Source: an uncultured Bacteroides sp. (GTDB taxonomy: Bacteria > Bacteroidota > Bacteroidia > Bacteroidales > Bacteroidaceae). Taken from it: a stretch of 35,506 nt of DNA. A program made the position numbers and the translations under genes. Positions 7,116 to 16,570 of the stretch are shown in pieces (position 1 is the stretch's first letter; each line of letters starts with the position of its first letter). The notes under the pieces were generated by a model. That model saw only the letters and a list, made by a program, of their open reading frames with translations. It was not told where the DNA came from and searched no databases. Location of the stretch: assembly GCA_946628545.1 (NCBI GenBank), contig CAMOWU010000029.1, positions 1 to 35,506 on the forward strand, read 5' to 3'.

Positions 7116-10100
7116 ATGACTCAAAAACTTCAATCTTTCAAAGTAGGATTCGCGCTTTCGACCTGTGTGTTGACGGCGTCGTTCGCTTTACCGATGCCAA
7201 CCTACGCATCAGCGAATGTGAATCCCGTTTTAGTGGCTACTGATGCCCATCCCTCACGCACGATTTCCAAGGTGGAGGCTGTGAACGTCAACGCTCCCGT
7301 TGGCACAGCCCCCCGTCTGCCCTACCAACTGTGGGTCACCTACAGCGATGGCAAGAGCGAGTACCGCCAGGTCCGCTGGACCAACTCCCCCCTCAGGGTG
7401 GAGCAGGAGCAAGCCGATGCCACCAAGAATCCCGTAGGCACCAAGTATGAGGTGACGGGATTCATCATTGGCGACAACAGTACTACCGCAGGTTATCCCA
7501 TCAAGGCACAGGTGACGGTCGTGGCGCAAGCCGACCCCGTGCCCGACCCCGTGCCAGTGGCGCGACCGCTGCCGCTCAACAAGGTCAGTATCGACGGTCA
7601 CAACCGACTGACCCACAACCGTGAGCTCGACACCGATTTCCTTCTCAGCCTTGATGTCCGACAGCAACTCTACAACTACCACGACACCTACGGCCTGCCT
7701 ACAGAAGGTTATCCAGTGAGCGACGGATGGGACTCCCCCACCACCAAACTCAAGGGCCATGGGGTAGGGCATTACCTTTCAGCCTTAGCGATGGCCTACG
7801 CTGGTTGTCAGGACAAGGTGAAGAAAGACAAGCTCCTTGCCAATATCCGCCTGATGGTCGATGAGATGCGCATGTGCCAAGAGCGTACCTTCGTTTATGA
7901 CGAGCAACTCGGACGATACCGTGAGGCACGCGACCTCGCGCCCGAAGAGGAACTGAGGAATCTGAAGGGATCATGGCAGGCTTTTGATGAATACAAGAAG
8001 GACTACGCCCACTATGGCTATGGCTACATCAATGCCATACCCGCCCAGCACTGTGTGTTGATTGAGATGTATCGCGCTTACAACAACGAGCAGTGGGTGT
8101 GGGCTCCTTATTATACTGTCCACAAACAGTTGGCAGGACTGATCGACATCGCCAACAACGTGGAAGACAAGGCTGTGGCCGCTAAGGCACTGCTCATCGC
8201 CAAGGACATGGGACTGTGGGTCTGGAACCGCATGCATTATCGCACCTACGTCAAGGAAGACGGCACACAGGAAGAACGTCGCGCCAAGCCTGGCAACCGC
8301 TATGAGATGTGGAACATGTACATAGCCGGCGAGGTGGGCGGTATGGCCGAGAGCCTGTCGCGTCTGTCAGAGATGGTCAAAGACCCCACGGAGAAAGCCC
8401 ACCTGCTCGAGGCCGCCAACTGTTTCGACAGTCCGGCATTCTTCACACCCCTTTCGAAGAACATCGATGCCATCCGCACCCGCCATGCCAACCAGCATAT
8501 CCCCATGGTGACTGGTGCGCTGCGCAGCTACCGTGGCAATAAGAACCCTTACTACTACAACCTTGCGCTCAACTTCTGGAACTTCATCCAGGGCCGCTAC
8601 CGTTATGCCATGGGTGGCGTGGGCAACGGAGAAATGTTCCGTCAGCCTTATACGCAGATGCTCTCCATGTGCACCAACGTCACCGGTGATGGACGCCGCA
8701 ATCTCTATCCCGAACCCACCATCAACGAGACCTGCTGCGCCTACAACCTCGCCAAGCTTTCCAAGGACCTCAACTGCTACCAGCCCGACAACGCCGCCTT
8801 TATGGACTACTACGAGCGAGTGCTTTACAACCAGATTGTCGGTTCGGTCAATCCGCATCATTATTCCACAGTGTATCAGTATGCAGTGGGACTGAATGCC
8901 TCCAAGCCCTGGGGCAACGACACTCCCCAATCCACCTGTTGTGGAGGCACTGGAACGGAAAACCACGTGAAGTATCAGGAGGCAGCCTACTTCGTCAGCG
9001 ACAATACCATCTGGGTGGCACTCTACATGCCTACCACAGCTGAATGGACGGAGAAAGGCGTGACACTGCAGCAGCAATGCGAATGGCCCGCAGAGAAAAG
9101 CACCATCCGCATTCTCAAAGGTAAAGGTTCGTTCAATATGAAGTTGCGTGTGCCTTATTGGGCAACAGAGGGCTTCTCCGTGAAACTCAATGGCAAGGAA
9201 GTGGCTTCGAACTACCATCCCGGTACCTACGTGGAGATACCCGCGCGCAAATGGAGCAAGAAGGATGTGGTGGAGGTGGTCATGCCTTTCACCCGCCACA
9301 TGGACTACGGAGCCGACAAGATGGAAATTGCCGCCACAGGCAAGAACGAGACGCGTACGGAATTTGAACCGCTTTGGTTAGGTGCCCTCATGTACGGACC
9401 GCTCGTCATGGCGGCTCAGAACCTTGAGAACTGGAACGACGCCACCATCGACCTCGACCCGTCGCTCGAAGGTATGACGCTCCTTGGCGCCACAGACGGC
9501 CTGCCCTACGAGATGTCGAGACGTTTTGCCGCCAATGCGAACTTGATGAATCCCGATGGCGCGTTCAATCATGTCTATATGCTCAAGTACAACGGCATCA
9601 ACTTCATCCCCGACTACTATGCCGACCGCAATGTCACCCACTATTTTCGCCTGCGTATGCCAGGAACTCCCGAGGTGGTCAATATGCTCGGCGAGATAGG
9701 TGTGGATATCTCCGCATTGCGTGAGACCATGGTTGAGGCCAAGACCAGACGAGACGCCCAGGGACGCTGGAACGACATGGAGGTGAAAGTGCCGGAATAC
9801 GCACCATGGGCAAAACACGGATTCAACCGCATGATGGAGCAACTGGCACATGCACAGCGTGTGCTCGACAATCCCGACCTCGCAGCCGACCAGGCCGCTG
9901 TGGATAAGGCCACAGCTGCCCTCAATGCCGCCATCAACACCATGCGCCCAGGCAACCTTCCCGAGTTGGAAGACATGGACAACCTGCTGCCGCTGGTGGA
10001 GAAAGCCAATGCAGTGAAGAACCCCTCCAAGCAACTCAAGGAGGCCATCGAATACGCTGAGATGGTGGTCAAGTACGTCAGCGACGGTAGTGGTACTATG

Positions 10101-10148
10101 GATATGATAGAAAAGGCAGAGAACCGACTCAAAGCCCTCCTCAAGTAG
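7116..10148 (+). CDS. Secreted GH127-type beta-L-arabinofuranosidase
   Basis: This 1010-aa protein carries an N-terminal signal peptide (FALSTCVLTASFALPMPTYASA), then a bacterial Ig-like domain (about residues 45-135, PVGTAPRLPYQLWVTYSDGK). The large (alpha/alpha)6-barrel GH127/DUF1680 catalytic domain follows. The zinc-thiolate site known from HypBA1 is visible: Glu538 and Cys540 in NETCC, and the pair Cys608-Cys609 in STCCGGTGTEN, one of which would be the nucleophile. The last ~100 residues are helical with a FIVAR-like pattern. The family releases beta-L-arabinofuranose from plant glycans such as hydroxyproline-linked arabinans and pectin; the exact linkage is unknown here. The start at 7116 is preferred over an upstream TTG because the signal peptide begins there. 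The TAG stop lies inside a palindromic repeat. Confidence 0.92.
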   Translation: MTQKLQSFKVGFALSTCVLTASFALPMPTYASANVNPVLVATDAHPSRTISKVEAVNVNAPVGTAPRLPYQLWVTYSDGKSEYRQVRWTNSPLRVEQEQADATKNPVGTKYEVTGFIIGDNSTTAGYPIKAQVTVVAQADPVPDPVPVARPLPLNKVSIDGHNRLTHNRELDTDFLLSLDVRQQLYNYHDTYGLPTEGYPVSDGWDSPTTKLKGHGVGHYLSALAMAYAGCQDKVKKDKLLANIRLMVDEMRMCQERTFVYDEQLGRYREARDLAPEEELRNLKGSWQAFDEYKKDYAHYGYGYINAIPAQHCVLIEMYRAYNNEQWVWAPYYTVHKQLAGLIDIANNVEDKAVAAKALLIAKDMGLWVWNRMHYRTYVKEDGTQEERRAKPGNRYEMWNMYIAGEVGGMAESLSRLSEMVKDPTEKAHLLEAANCFDSPAFFTPLSKNIDAIRTRHANQHIPMVTGALRSYRGNKNPYYYNLALNFWNFIQGRYRYAMGGVGNGEMFRQPYTQMLSMCTNVTGDGRRNLYPEPTINETCCAYNLAKLSKDLNCYQPDNAAFMDYYERVLYNQIVGSVNPHHYSTVYQYAVGLNASKPWGNDTPQSTCCGGTGTENHVKYQEAAYFVSDNTIWVALYMPTTAEWTEKGVTLQQQCEWPAEKSTIRILKGKGSFNMKLRVPYWATEGFSVKLNGKEVASNYHPGTYVEIPARKWSKKDVVEVVMPFTRHMDYGADKMEIAATGKNETRTEFEPLWLGALMYGPLVMAAQNLENWNDATIDLDPSLEGMTLLGATDGLPYEMSRRFAANANLMNPDGAFNHVYMLKYNGINFIPDYYADRNVTHYFRLRMPGTPEVVNMLGEIGVDISALRETMVEAKTRRDAQGRWNDMEVKVPEYAPWAKHGFNRMMEQLAHAQRVLDNPDLAADQAAVDKATAALNAAINTMRPGNLPELEDMDNLLPLVEKANAVKNPSKQLKEAIEYAEMVVKYVSDGSGTMDMIEKAENRLKALLK

Positions 10149-10192
10149 GGACGCGACGTGTCGCGTCCGAATTTGAGCGACGTGTCGCGTCC
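10145..10192. repeat. Two direct copies of the GGACGCGACGTGTCGCGTCC palindrome at the GH127 3' end
   Basis: A full palindrome lies at 10149-10168 and a shorter copy at 10177-10192, same orientation. About 28 bp starting at 10145 are identical to the complement of the right-hand palindrome near 4742-4769, including the TAG that serves as the GH127 stop (10146-10148). It separates two convergent genes and may act as a two-way terminator. Confidence 0.88.
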
Positions 10193-10211
10193 GCCACTTG
10201 CGATATGCCTC

Positions 10212-11447
10212 TTACGTGCTTTCTTCTATGGTTTCACTGCTCTTGTACTCTTGGGGTGAGCACCCCACAAACAGCCTGAAGTTTCTGTAGAAGGAGACAC
10301 TGCTCGCAAAACCAGATTTGATGGCTATATCAGCGAAAGACAACGAGGGGTTGGATCTCATGAGTTGTTTGGCATAGTCTATTCTCATCCGGTTCACGTA
10401 TTCCGCAAAGGATATGCCCATCTCGACATTGATGGCTTGATAGACATAGTTCCGATTGGAGTTGAGCGCAGTCACAAGGTCGTTCAACTTCAATTGCGGT
10501 TGTAGATACATCCTTTTCTCTTGCATCAGGTACTCGATTCTTTGCCTGAGCGTCTGGCCTTTCGAACGGTCAGCCACCTCCTTAGCCTGAACCGAGGGGG
10601 ATTCCTCGTCGTGTCGGGTAGATTCCATAAGGTCCGTAGTCTCTGGCCTTGCCTTCTGAGCATCCTCTTTTTCCGCTTCCATCATCTCGTCAAGTTCTTC
10701 TATGCCTTTTTCCTTCATGCCTATATAACCAATGAAAAAGAGAAGCAGGGAGAACAGAACGGATGGAATGGCCAGCAGATCCATGTTGTTGGCGAATCGG
10801 TAACGACCGATGATATTGTTGATGAAAGAAAACAGGCATGCGCCCATGAACAGAAACAGCATCACCTTCACCATTTTCAGTCTGGTGTCGTCGGTTGATG
10901 AGTAAAGGCGTTCCAGTTGCATGTCGTAATGACGGATGCGACGTAGTCCTAAATAAAGGATGGGGAATATTTCTATCCCGAAAATCCATTTCACCGCTTG
11001 ATGAGCTACTATCTGTGCTCCTACAACCCCTTTGGCACCGTTGGTGTATCCATGGTAGAGGTATCCATGGATAAAGAGTGCCTGTTCTTGGTCGTTCATC
11101 AGCAGGTAAAGGATACCCACAGCCCCTCCACAGAGCAAGGAAGGCGTGATGAGCATGATGATTACCTTCTTGTCTGCCTTGTATTTAGTCAAGCATTTGA
11201 TATAAATGTAATAGAGAGGAAAAACCAGCGGATTGGCCGTGGAGTAGATTGTGTCGCTGATGGGGATGAATGCTATTTTACGAAGGAAATAAATGCAATG
11301 AGCCATATAGAGCAAAGTCGTAACCCCCATGAAAATCACAAGTGTTCGGAGGGCGCGTGTAGGACGTTGCAGCAAGTCGAGTAGGAGCATGAACATGACT
11401 ATGCCGCAGACGAACATGGGAGTTGATGCGAAAATGATATGTTTCAT
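10212..11447 (-). CDS. Membrane-spanning AraC-family transcription regulator
   Basis: This 411-aa protein has an N-terminal half with six or seven hydrophobic helices (MKHIIFASTPMFVCGIVMFM to FSLLLFFIGYIG, about residues 1-225). A charged linker follows (about 230-300). The last ~105 residues are a typical AraC/HTH_18 domain, with LKLNDLVTALNSNRNYVYQ as helix-turn-helix 1 and SFADIAIKSGFASSVSFYR as helix-turn-helix 2. It would sense a signal in the membrane and bind DNA directly. Its target is unknown; the neighbouring GH127 and VWA lipoprotein genes are plausible. I chose the start at 11447 because a -7 box (TAATTTTG, 11453-11460) ends only 5 bp upstream, so the longer reading would begin before the promoter. 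That spacing implies an almost leaderless mRNA. Confidence 0.88.
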   Translation of the reverse strand: MKHIIFASTPMFVCGIVMFMLLLDLLQRPTRALRTLVIFMGVTTLLYMAHCIYFLRKIAFIPISDTIYSTANPLVFPLYYIYIKCLTKYKADKKVIIMLITPSLLCGGAVGILYLLMNDQEQALFIHGYLYHGYTNGAKGVVGAQIVAHQAVKWIFGIEIFPILYLGLRRIRHYDMQLERLYSSTDDTRLKMVKVMLFLFMGACLFSFINNIIGRYRFANNMDLLAIPSVLFSLLLFFIGYIGMKEKGIEELDEMMEAEKEDAQKARPETTDLMESTRHDEESPSVQAKEVADRSKGQTLRQRIEYLMQEKRMYLQPQLKLNDLVTALNSNRNYVYQAINVEMGISFAEYVNRMRIDYAKQLMRSNPSLSFADIAIKSGFASSVSFYRNFRLFVGCSPQEYKSSETIEEST

Positions 11448-11452
11448 ATCTG

Positions 11453-11460
11453 CAAAATTA
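11453..11460 (-). promoter_or_regulatory. Promoter of the AraC-type regulator, near-leaderless
   Basis: Minus-strand TAATTTTG is a full -7 match and ends 5 bp before the ATG at 11447. No clear TTG -33 element is seen at the usual distance. Confidence 0.55.
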
Positions 11461-11556
11461 TATCTTTTTTTGAAAATGGTATATATATTGTGCTGTTTCT
11501 GCAATTCTGATATATTGAATCTGTGATTATGAAACACCGCAAGTCCTTTTTTCAGA

Positions 11557-11564
11557 TATTTTTG
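11557..11564 (+). promoter_or_regulatory. Possible promoter of the VWA lipoprotein gene
   Basis: TATTTTTG matches the -7 consensus and lies 87 bp before the start codon. No good -33 TTG is visible. It is divergent from the AraC-gene promoter about 100 bp away. Confidence 0.45.
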
Positions 11565-11651
11565 TAAAGTCTTTCAAGTCGCCAATAGGGGCTTGCGGCA
11601 TAGGCAGCAGTGAAGTGAAAAAAAAGTCCCTACTCATTAACATCAATAATT

Positions 11652-12809
11652 ATGAAGAACAAACTACTAATTGCATGCATGGCATTGTTCTGTGCAACAT
11701 TCGTGTTCACCGCATGTAGCAGTGACGATGACGACGAAAACCAGGTGCTGGTGCCGGGCATCCCGAGCGACACACAGGCCAAGCAGAATCCCGCACTTCC
11801 TGATGTGGCAAATACGGTGATACCAAATCTGGTCTATACAGTAGAGGAAGTGAATGGAAGGCTGGTCATACGTTTCGACCTGACAGGTATTCAGAACCCC
11901 AATGATTTGGCGGAATGGCTTCGTCTTTATGGCACTACTGTAAGCAACCAGAATGTTTGGCTTTCCATCGACGGACAACCCAAGGGTTTTACCGTTGTGA
12001 ACACCATTGACGAGAAATCGGGGCAGGTGGCCGCAGCAGACCTTGTCTTCCTTGTGGATAACTCTGGCAGTATGGACGAGGAAGCCGACGCTGTGGCCAG
12101 AGACATCATTGCGTGGTCGGCGAAACTGACCAAGACACTCGATATCCAGTTCGGATGTGTGGGTTATGACGTGAGTGGATATGTCAACGGAGCTTACGAC
12201 TTCAATACCGCCGACAACTTGAGCGCATACCTCGATAGGGAAGGCTACAATAACTATGGGACTTACCGTACGATGGGCTTTGTCGATGACGATCTGAAGG
12301 GAAAAGCGGAAAACTATGGCAGAGTCTATGACGAGTGCGGGGTGATGGCACTTCGCTTCGCTAACGACTATTTCAGTTTCCGCAAGAATGTCAACCGCGT
12401 GTATGTGAACTTCACAGATGAGCCCAACCAGCCCAACTACGAGTCAAAATGGAGTGTGGAATGGGTGAAAGACCTTTCCAACTGGCCTACCACAAACGGA
12501 ACGATTCATACCGTTTTCAGTGAGGACTCCACCTCTTATTCTTATTATTGGAAGGAACTGTACTATGAGCGTCCTTGGATGCTGTCAGAATACACTGGTG
12601 GTACTTCGATTTTCACCGATCCCTATTTCACTGATGTGACCCTCGATGACCTGCCCATCACCGGTGCTTTGCAGAATTCCTACTACATGCGTCTGACCAA
12701 TGTGGACAGTCTGTTTGACGGTAACCCACATACTGTGAAGATCACTATCCTCACTCCTGACGGCAAGGTTCGTGCCGAAAGGGAATACACTTTGATATTT
12801 GAGAAATAG
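11652..12809 (+). CDS. Surface lipoprotein with von Willebrand factor A domain
   Basis: This 385-aa protein has a lipoprotein signal peptide ending in FTAC, so Cys22 would be lipidated. The mature start CSSDDDDEN resembles the acidic lipoprotein export signal that sends Bacteroidetes lipoproteins to the outer surface. A small beta-rich domain at about residues 50-125 comes first. A VWA domain then begins at FLVDNSGSM, where Asp136-Asn-Ser138-Gly-Ser140 is the metal-ion-dependent adhesion motif DxSxS. The VWA part runs to about residue 310 and a short beta region ends the protein (VKITILTPDGKVRAEREYTL). It probably binds a protein or surface ligand; the ligand is unknown. The gene stands alone between a divergent AraC regulator and a convergent giant secreted protein. 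Confidence 0.88.
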   Translation: MKNKLLIACMALFCATFVFTACSSDDDDENQVLVPGIPSDTQAKQNPALPDVANTVIPNLVYTVEEVNGRLVIRFDLTGIQNPNDLAEWLRLYGTTVSNQNVWLSIDGQPKGFTVVNTIDEKSGQVAAADLVFLVDNSGSMDEEADAVARDIIAWSAKLTKTLDIQFGCVGYDVSGYVNGAYDFNTADNLSAYLDREGYNNYGTYRTMGFVDDDLKGKAENYGRVYDECGVMALRFANDYFSFRKNVNRVYVNFTDEPNQPNYESKWSVEWVKDLSNWPTTNGTIHTVFSEDSTSYSYYWKELYYERPWMLSEYTGGTSIFTDPYFTDVTLDDLPITGALQNSYYMRLTNVDSLFDGNPHTVKITILTPDGKVRAEREYTLIFEK

Positions 12810-12859
12810 CATCGGGACGACTGTTTTTATGCTGATGTCTTGTCATTCTGATGAATGAA

Positions 12860-12889
12860 GAGGGGCGCGAACACAAGTTCGCACCCCTC
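12860..12889. terminator. Hairpin between convergent genes, probable two-way terminator
   Basis: GAGGGGCGCGAAC (12860-12872) pairs with GTTCGCACCCCTC (12877-12889) around an ACAA loop. The one mismatch is C-A in the rightward RNA and a G-U pair in the leftward RNA. No T-run follows on either strand, so termination is inferred from position between two stop codons. Confidence 0.6.
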
Positions 12890-12912
12890 AACTATTATAT
12901 GTGCGGATAAGG

Positions 12913-15900
12913 TTACTTCACGAGTACCTTCACTGTCTTCACGGTGCCGTCGGCCATGCGCTGGCGCATGATGTTGATGCCCTTGGCAGGAGCTGCGAGG
13001 CGAGCGCCGTTGACGCTGTAGTAAACTCTTTCAGCCACTTGCTGACCCTTAGCCACCTGAGGAGCGTCGATACCAGTAGGCATCTCTGTGCCAAGATAGT
13101 AGAGGTGGAAGTTGTCGAAGATGGTCCAGTCGTTGGCGATGGTAGTGAACTTATAAATACCCACGGTCAGGTCATTGCCTTCTGTGAGGTTGATGTCCAC
13201 CATGTTGCCATCCACGTTCTGGCCAGCGTTGAAGAGGTAGTTGGCAGCCTCCATGGTGTTGGCGAAGTAGATCACATTTTCTGCATCCACAGTCTCGTCG
13301 GTGGCATTGGGGCTCCAGTAGCCGTTGAACTCTTCGCCAGTGGTGGTGAACTGAGCCCACGACATGATAGGAGTGGTGTTGTCGAACTCTCCGTTGTTGG
13401 CATAGAGCATGGCGTTGAGCACGTTGGATCCGGCATAGCGGCGGGCTGGTGCCTCACCAGACTCTTCCTCTGTTGGTTCAGTGGTGGCTTTCTCGTAAGC
13501 CTCTTCGCAAGTACCGTCGCGGTAGAAGCCCTGAACGGCTACGCGGTAGTAACCAGCTGGCAGACCAGAGATGACCTGCTTGATGTTGAAGTTCTGGTTG
13601 AAGAACTCGCACTCTTGGTAAGCCACGCCCGAGGTTCCTGTAGCGATGGTCCATCCTTCAGTATTGTCGGTGCTGAATGAAGCGTTGTTGAGAGCGAAAG
13701 TGATATCCAATGGAGCGGCCTCGCTGGCATCCTTACCTGCGATGGTCGATTTCATCATGTTGAGCAGTGCGTTCGTGTAAGCCTGGATGGTAGGCTCGTC
13801 GGCTGTGGCGATGGTTGGGATCTGCTCAGTGTAGAGTGTAGTCACATTGGCATCGTTCCAAGCCTCGGCACCTGTGAGCACAGTAGCGTATGCCTTTACG
13901 GCGTTGGCCAGACGGTTGAGAGCTGGCAGGGCGGCAACAGTAGTGGTGTCGGCGGAGAGCACGTTGGCGATGTTGCTGTTACCAGCGTTATAGGCAGCCT
14001 TCACGTTGGCAGAAGATGCTTCAGAAGCCAGACGGCTCAGGTCGTCGGCAGCGGTGAAAGCTTCCTCTGTGGCGATAGTGGCATTGATCTCGGAAATGAG
14101 GTCAGTGAGCTGTGCGATAGCGGTGTATGTGTCGGCACCGGCGGCGATTTCAGTCACGCGTTTCTCGGCGTTGGTCTTGTCGCCAGTCAGCATCAGTTTG
14201 GTAATCACTTCCTCCACCTCAGCCTCCTTGGCCTTGAGGTCGGCAGTCAGGTCAACATTGGTGCCGAAGTAAGTCACCACGAAGTTGGTGGCGCAGAACC
14301 AGCCCGTGTAGGCAGCTCCAGTGGCAGATCCCTCGGCGCCGATGGTCAGGATGCCATCCTCGCCCACATAAACCTTGTCGGTAGAAAGAGTCACCCAGTT
14401 CTCGGCGCTCCAACCGTCGTAGTTCAGAGGAGCAGACACTTTCTTCACGCCATTGCTCTCGGCGTAGGAGTGCTGGTTGCCGATGAAGTTGGTGATGAGG
14501 TCTGCGCTGACGGTGTAGTAGCCAGCAGGCAGGTACTGAAGCACCTGATGCACGTCGAGAGTACCAGTCACGGCCTTAGCATGCCAGTCGTTCCAGCAGA
14601 TGCGTCCTTCCGTCCAGTTCACGCGTGCGTCGTCGGCGTTGAATGTGTTGCCGTTCACCCAACCTGTGGAGTTGTAGTCCGATGGTGTGGTGTTCACAGC
14701 GTAAGCATGCTCTTCGGCGTATGGGAAGGCATAGACGCCGTCGGTATTGGTGGGTTCAGCGTCGGGATTGCAGAACCAAGGATGCTGCACGATGGCTGTG
14801 ATGTTGATGCCAGTGCCGTCAGCAGGAAGCTCCTGGCTGGTGACGTAGGCCACCTTTGCCTTCTGGATGATCTCGTTGGCTTGGTTCACCTCTTCTATAG
14901 TGGTGGGGTCAGCCACAAGTGTCTCGGCATTGCTCAGTGCAGTCTGATAAGCTTCAAGACCAGGGTAATTGGTAGCGGCGGCATATTCTTGCTCGGCTTC
15001 CAGTGTGGCGTTGGTGGCGTTGATGCCATTGACGATGCTCTTGGCCTTTTCCACCAAGGCGGCGATTTGCTTGGCACCCTCCTGATAACCTTCCACGGTA
15101 GGAGATTCGTAGAGTGCGTCGTCGATGTTCATCACCTGTTCGGCTATGGTCTCAGACAAGGTTCCGTAGTTGCCAAGTTCCTCGGAGAAATCCTCATACT
15201 CCGACATCTCGGCGATGTATTCCGACTGAGCCACGGCAAGACGTGTGTCGTCATCAACCTGGCCGCTCTTGATTTTCATCACCAGTTCCTGCTGTGCGGC
15301 AGTCAGTTCGCCGGCATAGACTGTGAAGTCGTCGTAGGCGAAGGCGGGGTCGGGGTCGTTCCAGTGCCACTGTGCCACGCCGCCAAGCACCAGGTAGTCG
15401 TACTTGTACTGCTTCAACTGGCCGAAGAAGTCTTCGGTGGTGAAGAACTCGGGCTTGTTGTTCCACTTGTTCTTCAACTCGCCATCCACATAAAGGCTTG
15501 TTGTGGCTTCATTGGAATTGAACGACAGGGCTACGTAGTGCCAGTTGTCGTCGAAAGGAGTAGGCACATTGATGATGGTGTCCTCGCCAGCCTCGGTTTG
15601 CGAGGCCTGCTCCTCAGTGTGCTGTGCCAGCCAAGTCACGTCGATGAAGTTGGTGCCGTTCACGTTCTCGGCGTCTCCGAAGTCATCCCACGCTCCAGCT
15701 GTGTTGATCTGCATCCACAGGCGTGTGTTGACGGAGAACATAGGCCAGGTCACGTCGGCATACGATCCGTTGCTGTAGAGTGTGAAGAGCACACTGTAGT
15801 AGGTGTTGATGTCGGGGAACTGTGTGTTGGCCACTGTGGGGTTCACCCAGAAACCGAGTGAGACACAACCGTCTTTGGTCTTGGTAGCAGCGTCGCCAAG

Positions 15901-16158
15901 GGCTGTTTGGGTCACAATGAGGTGATTGGTGCCTGGTGTGGCCGACGCACTGTTGGGTGCATTCTGGTAGTACGTTCCGAAGTTGGGGTCGCTCGACACG
16001 CGTAGCTCACCGTCGCCCACCTGCTTGGCGTTCACGTCTTCGACTGTAGTCGCTCCCTCGAAGTCAAGGGTATAGACCGCACGTGGAAGACTTACTTGTG
16101 CACTGGCAGTCATGGCAAATGCCAGCATTCCGGAAAGGAATAAGTAGTTTTTTCTCAT
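12913..16158 (-). CDS. Giant secreted modular protein with LamG-like and beta-sandwich domains
   Basis: This 1081-aa protein begins with signal peptide MRKNYLFLSGMLAFAMTASA. A LamG/concanavalin-like domain follows at about residues 30-290 (DDNWHYVALSFNSNEATTSL, then LYVDGELKNKW). Helical FIVAR-like spacers rich in Ala/Glu alternate with two beta-sandwich modules, each with a LPAGYYTV or LPAGYYRV core, a pattern like carbohydrate-binding jelly rolls. The last ~40 residues (YYSVNGARLAAPAKGINI, ending VKVLVK) resemble a short Por-secretion/T9SS-type tail. It is most likely exported to the cell surface and may bind glycans. No catalytic domain is recognised. It shares modules and tail with the divergent gene next door. 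The start at 16158 is fixed by the signal peptide and by a -7 box at 16212-16219; the longer reading lacks a signal peptide. Confidence 0.85.
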   Translation of the reverse strand: MRKNYLFLSGMLAFAMTASAQVSLPRAVYTLDFEGATTVEDVNAKQVGDGELRVSSDPNFGTYYQNAPNSASATPGTNHLIVTQTALGDAATKTKDGCVSLGFWVNPTVANTQFPDINTYYSVLFTLYSNGSYADVTWPMFSVNTRLWMQINTAGAWDDFGDAENVNGTNFIDVTWLAQHTEEQASQTEAGEDTIINVPTPFDDNWHYVALSFNSNEATTSLYVDGELKNKWNNKPEFFTTEDFFGQLKQYKYDYLVLGGVAQWHWNDPDPAFAYDDFTVYAGELTAAQQELVMKIKSGQVDDDTRLAVAQSEYIAEMSEYEDFSEELGNYGTLSETIAEQVMNIDDALYESPTVEGYQEGAKQIAALVEKAKSIVNGINATNATLEAEQEYAAATNYPGLEAYQTALSNAETLVADPTTIEEVNQANEIIQKAKVAYVTSQELPADGTGINITAIVQHPWFCNPDAEPTNTDGVYAFPYAEEHAYAVNTTPSDYNSTGWVNGNTFNADDARVNWTEGRICWNDWHAKAVTGTLDVHQVLQYLPAGYYTVSADLITNFIGNQHSYAESNGVKKVSAPLNYDGWSAENWVTLSTDKVYVGEDGILTIGAEGSATGAAYTGWFCATNFVVTYFGTNVDLTADLKAKEAEVEEVITKLMLTGDKTNAEKRVTEIAAGADTYTAIAQLTDLISEINATIATEEAFTAADDLSRLASEASSANVKAAYNAGNSNIANVLSADTTTVAALPALNRLANAVKAYATVLTGAEAWNDANVTTLYTEQIPTIATADEPTIQAYTNALLNMMKSTIAGKDASEAAPLDITFALNNASFSTDNTEGWTIATGTSGVAYQECEFFNQNFNIKQVISGLPAGYYRVAVQGFYRDGTCEEAYEKATTEPTEEESGEAPARRYAGSNVLNAMLYANNGEFDNTTPIMSWAQFTTTGEEFNGYWSPNATDETVDAENVIYFANTMEAANYLFNAGQNVDGNMVDINLTEGNDLTVGIYKFTTIANDWTIFDNFHLYYLGTEMPTGIDAPQVAKGQQVAERVYYSVNGARLAAPAKGINIMRQRMADGTVKTVKVLVK

Positions 16159-16211
16159 AGAAATAATTATTGATGTTAAGTAGTGATGTTTATAGTTCGT
16201 ACTCGAACATG

Positions 16212-16219
16212 CAAAGTTA
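16212..16219 (-). promoter_or_regulatory. Promoter of the LamG-containing giant protein
   Basis: Minus-strand TAACTTTG is a full -7 match 53 bp upstream of the start codon. Confidence 0.6.
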
Positions 16220-16446
16220 GTGTTTTTTTTCTGCCTTGTGGTCATGAGTTATGTTTTTTTATAAAATAAGGTGGAATTATAGTGAATTAAGGGTGGTTGC
16301 AGCAGTATTTTTGATGTTTTTTCTGCTTTCTTCACCATTTGTTAAATCCTTGCAAGAAAAGAGACATTTTTTTGAATTTTTTCCTCATGTTACATCATCG
16401 AAAGCAAATGAATTAAAATCTAAAAACGATTTAAGATGTATGATAT
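16220..16446. other. AT-rich spacer between divergent promoters, no gene seen
   Basis: The 412-bp gap between the two giant genes holds a leftward promoter (16212-16219), a rightward promoter (16447-16454) and this AT-rich middle. Apart from T-runs and scattered AT-rich words I see no repeat, hairpin or supported gene. A 76-codon open frame at 16251-16481 is rich in Phe and has no coding features. Confidence 0.5.
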
Positions 16447-16454
16447 TAAATTTG
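16447..16454 (+). promoter_or_regulatory. Promoter of the second giant secreted protein
   Basis: TAAATTTG is a full -7 match. It leaves a leader of roughly 110 nt before the ATG at 16571 with no obvious ribosome-binding site. Confidence 0.5.
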
Positions 16455-16570
16455 CAACCGAAAAATCTTGTGGTGGCATGATTCCATCACTTCTACGACT
16501 TAGAATTTCATCTACAGCAATTCAAAAAAGCAATTATCAATCAATATCAACCTAATCAACGTTAATGCTT

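Noticed and set aside
7116..11447. A polysaccharide utilisation locus
   Set aside because: A GH127 enzyme and an AraC-type regulator are present, but no SusC/SusD pair or further glycan enzymes are found in the window.
14470..15861. A 463-codon open frame opposite the LamG-containing giant gene
   Set aside because: Same codon-register shadow effect. The product is Val/His/Gly-rich with no recognisable features.
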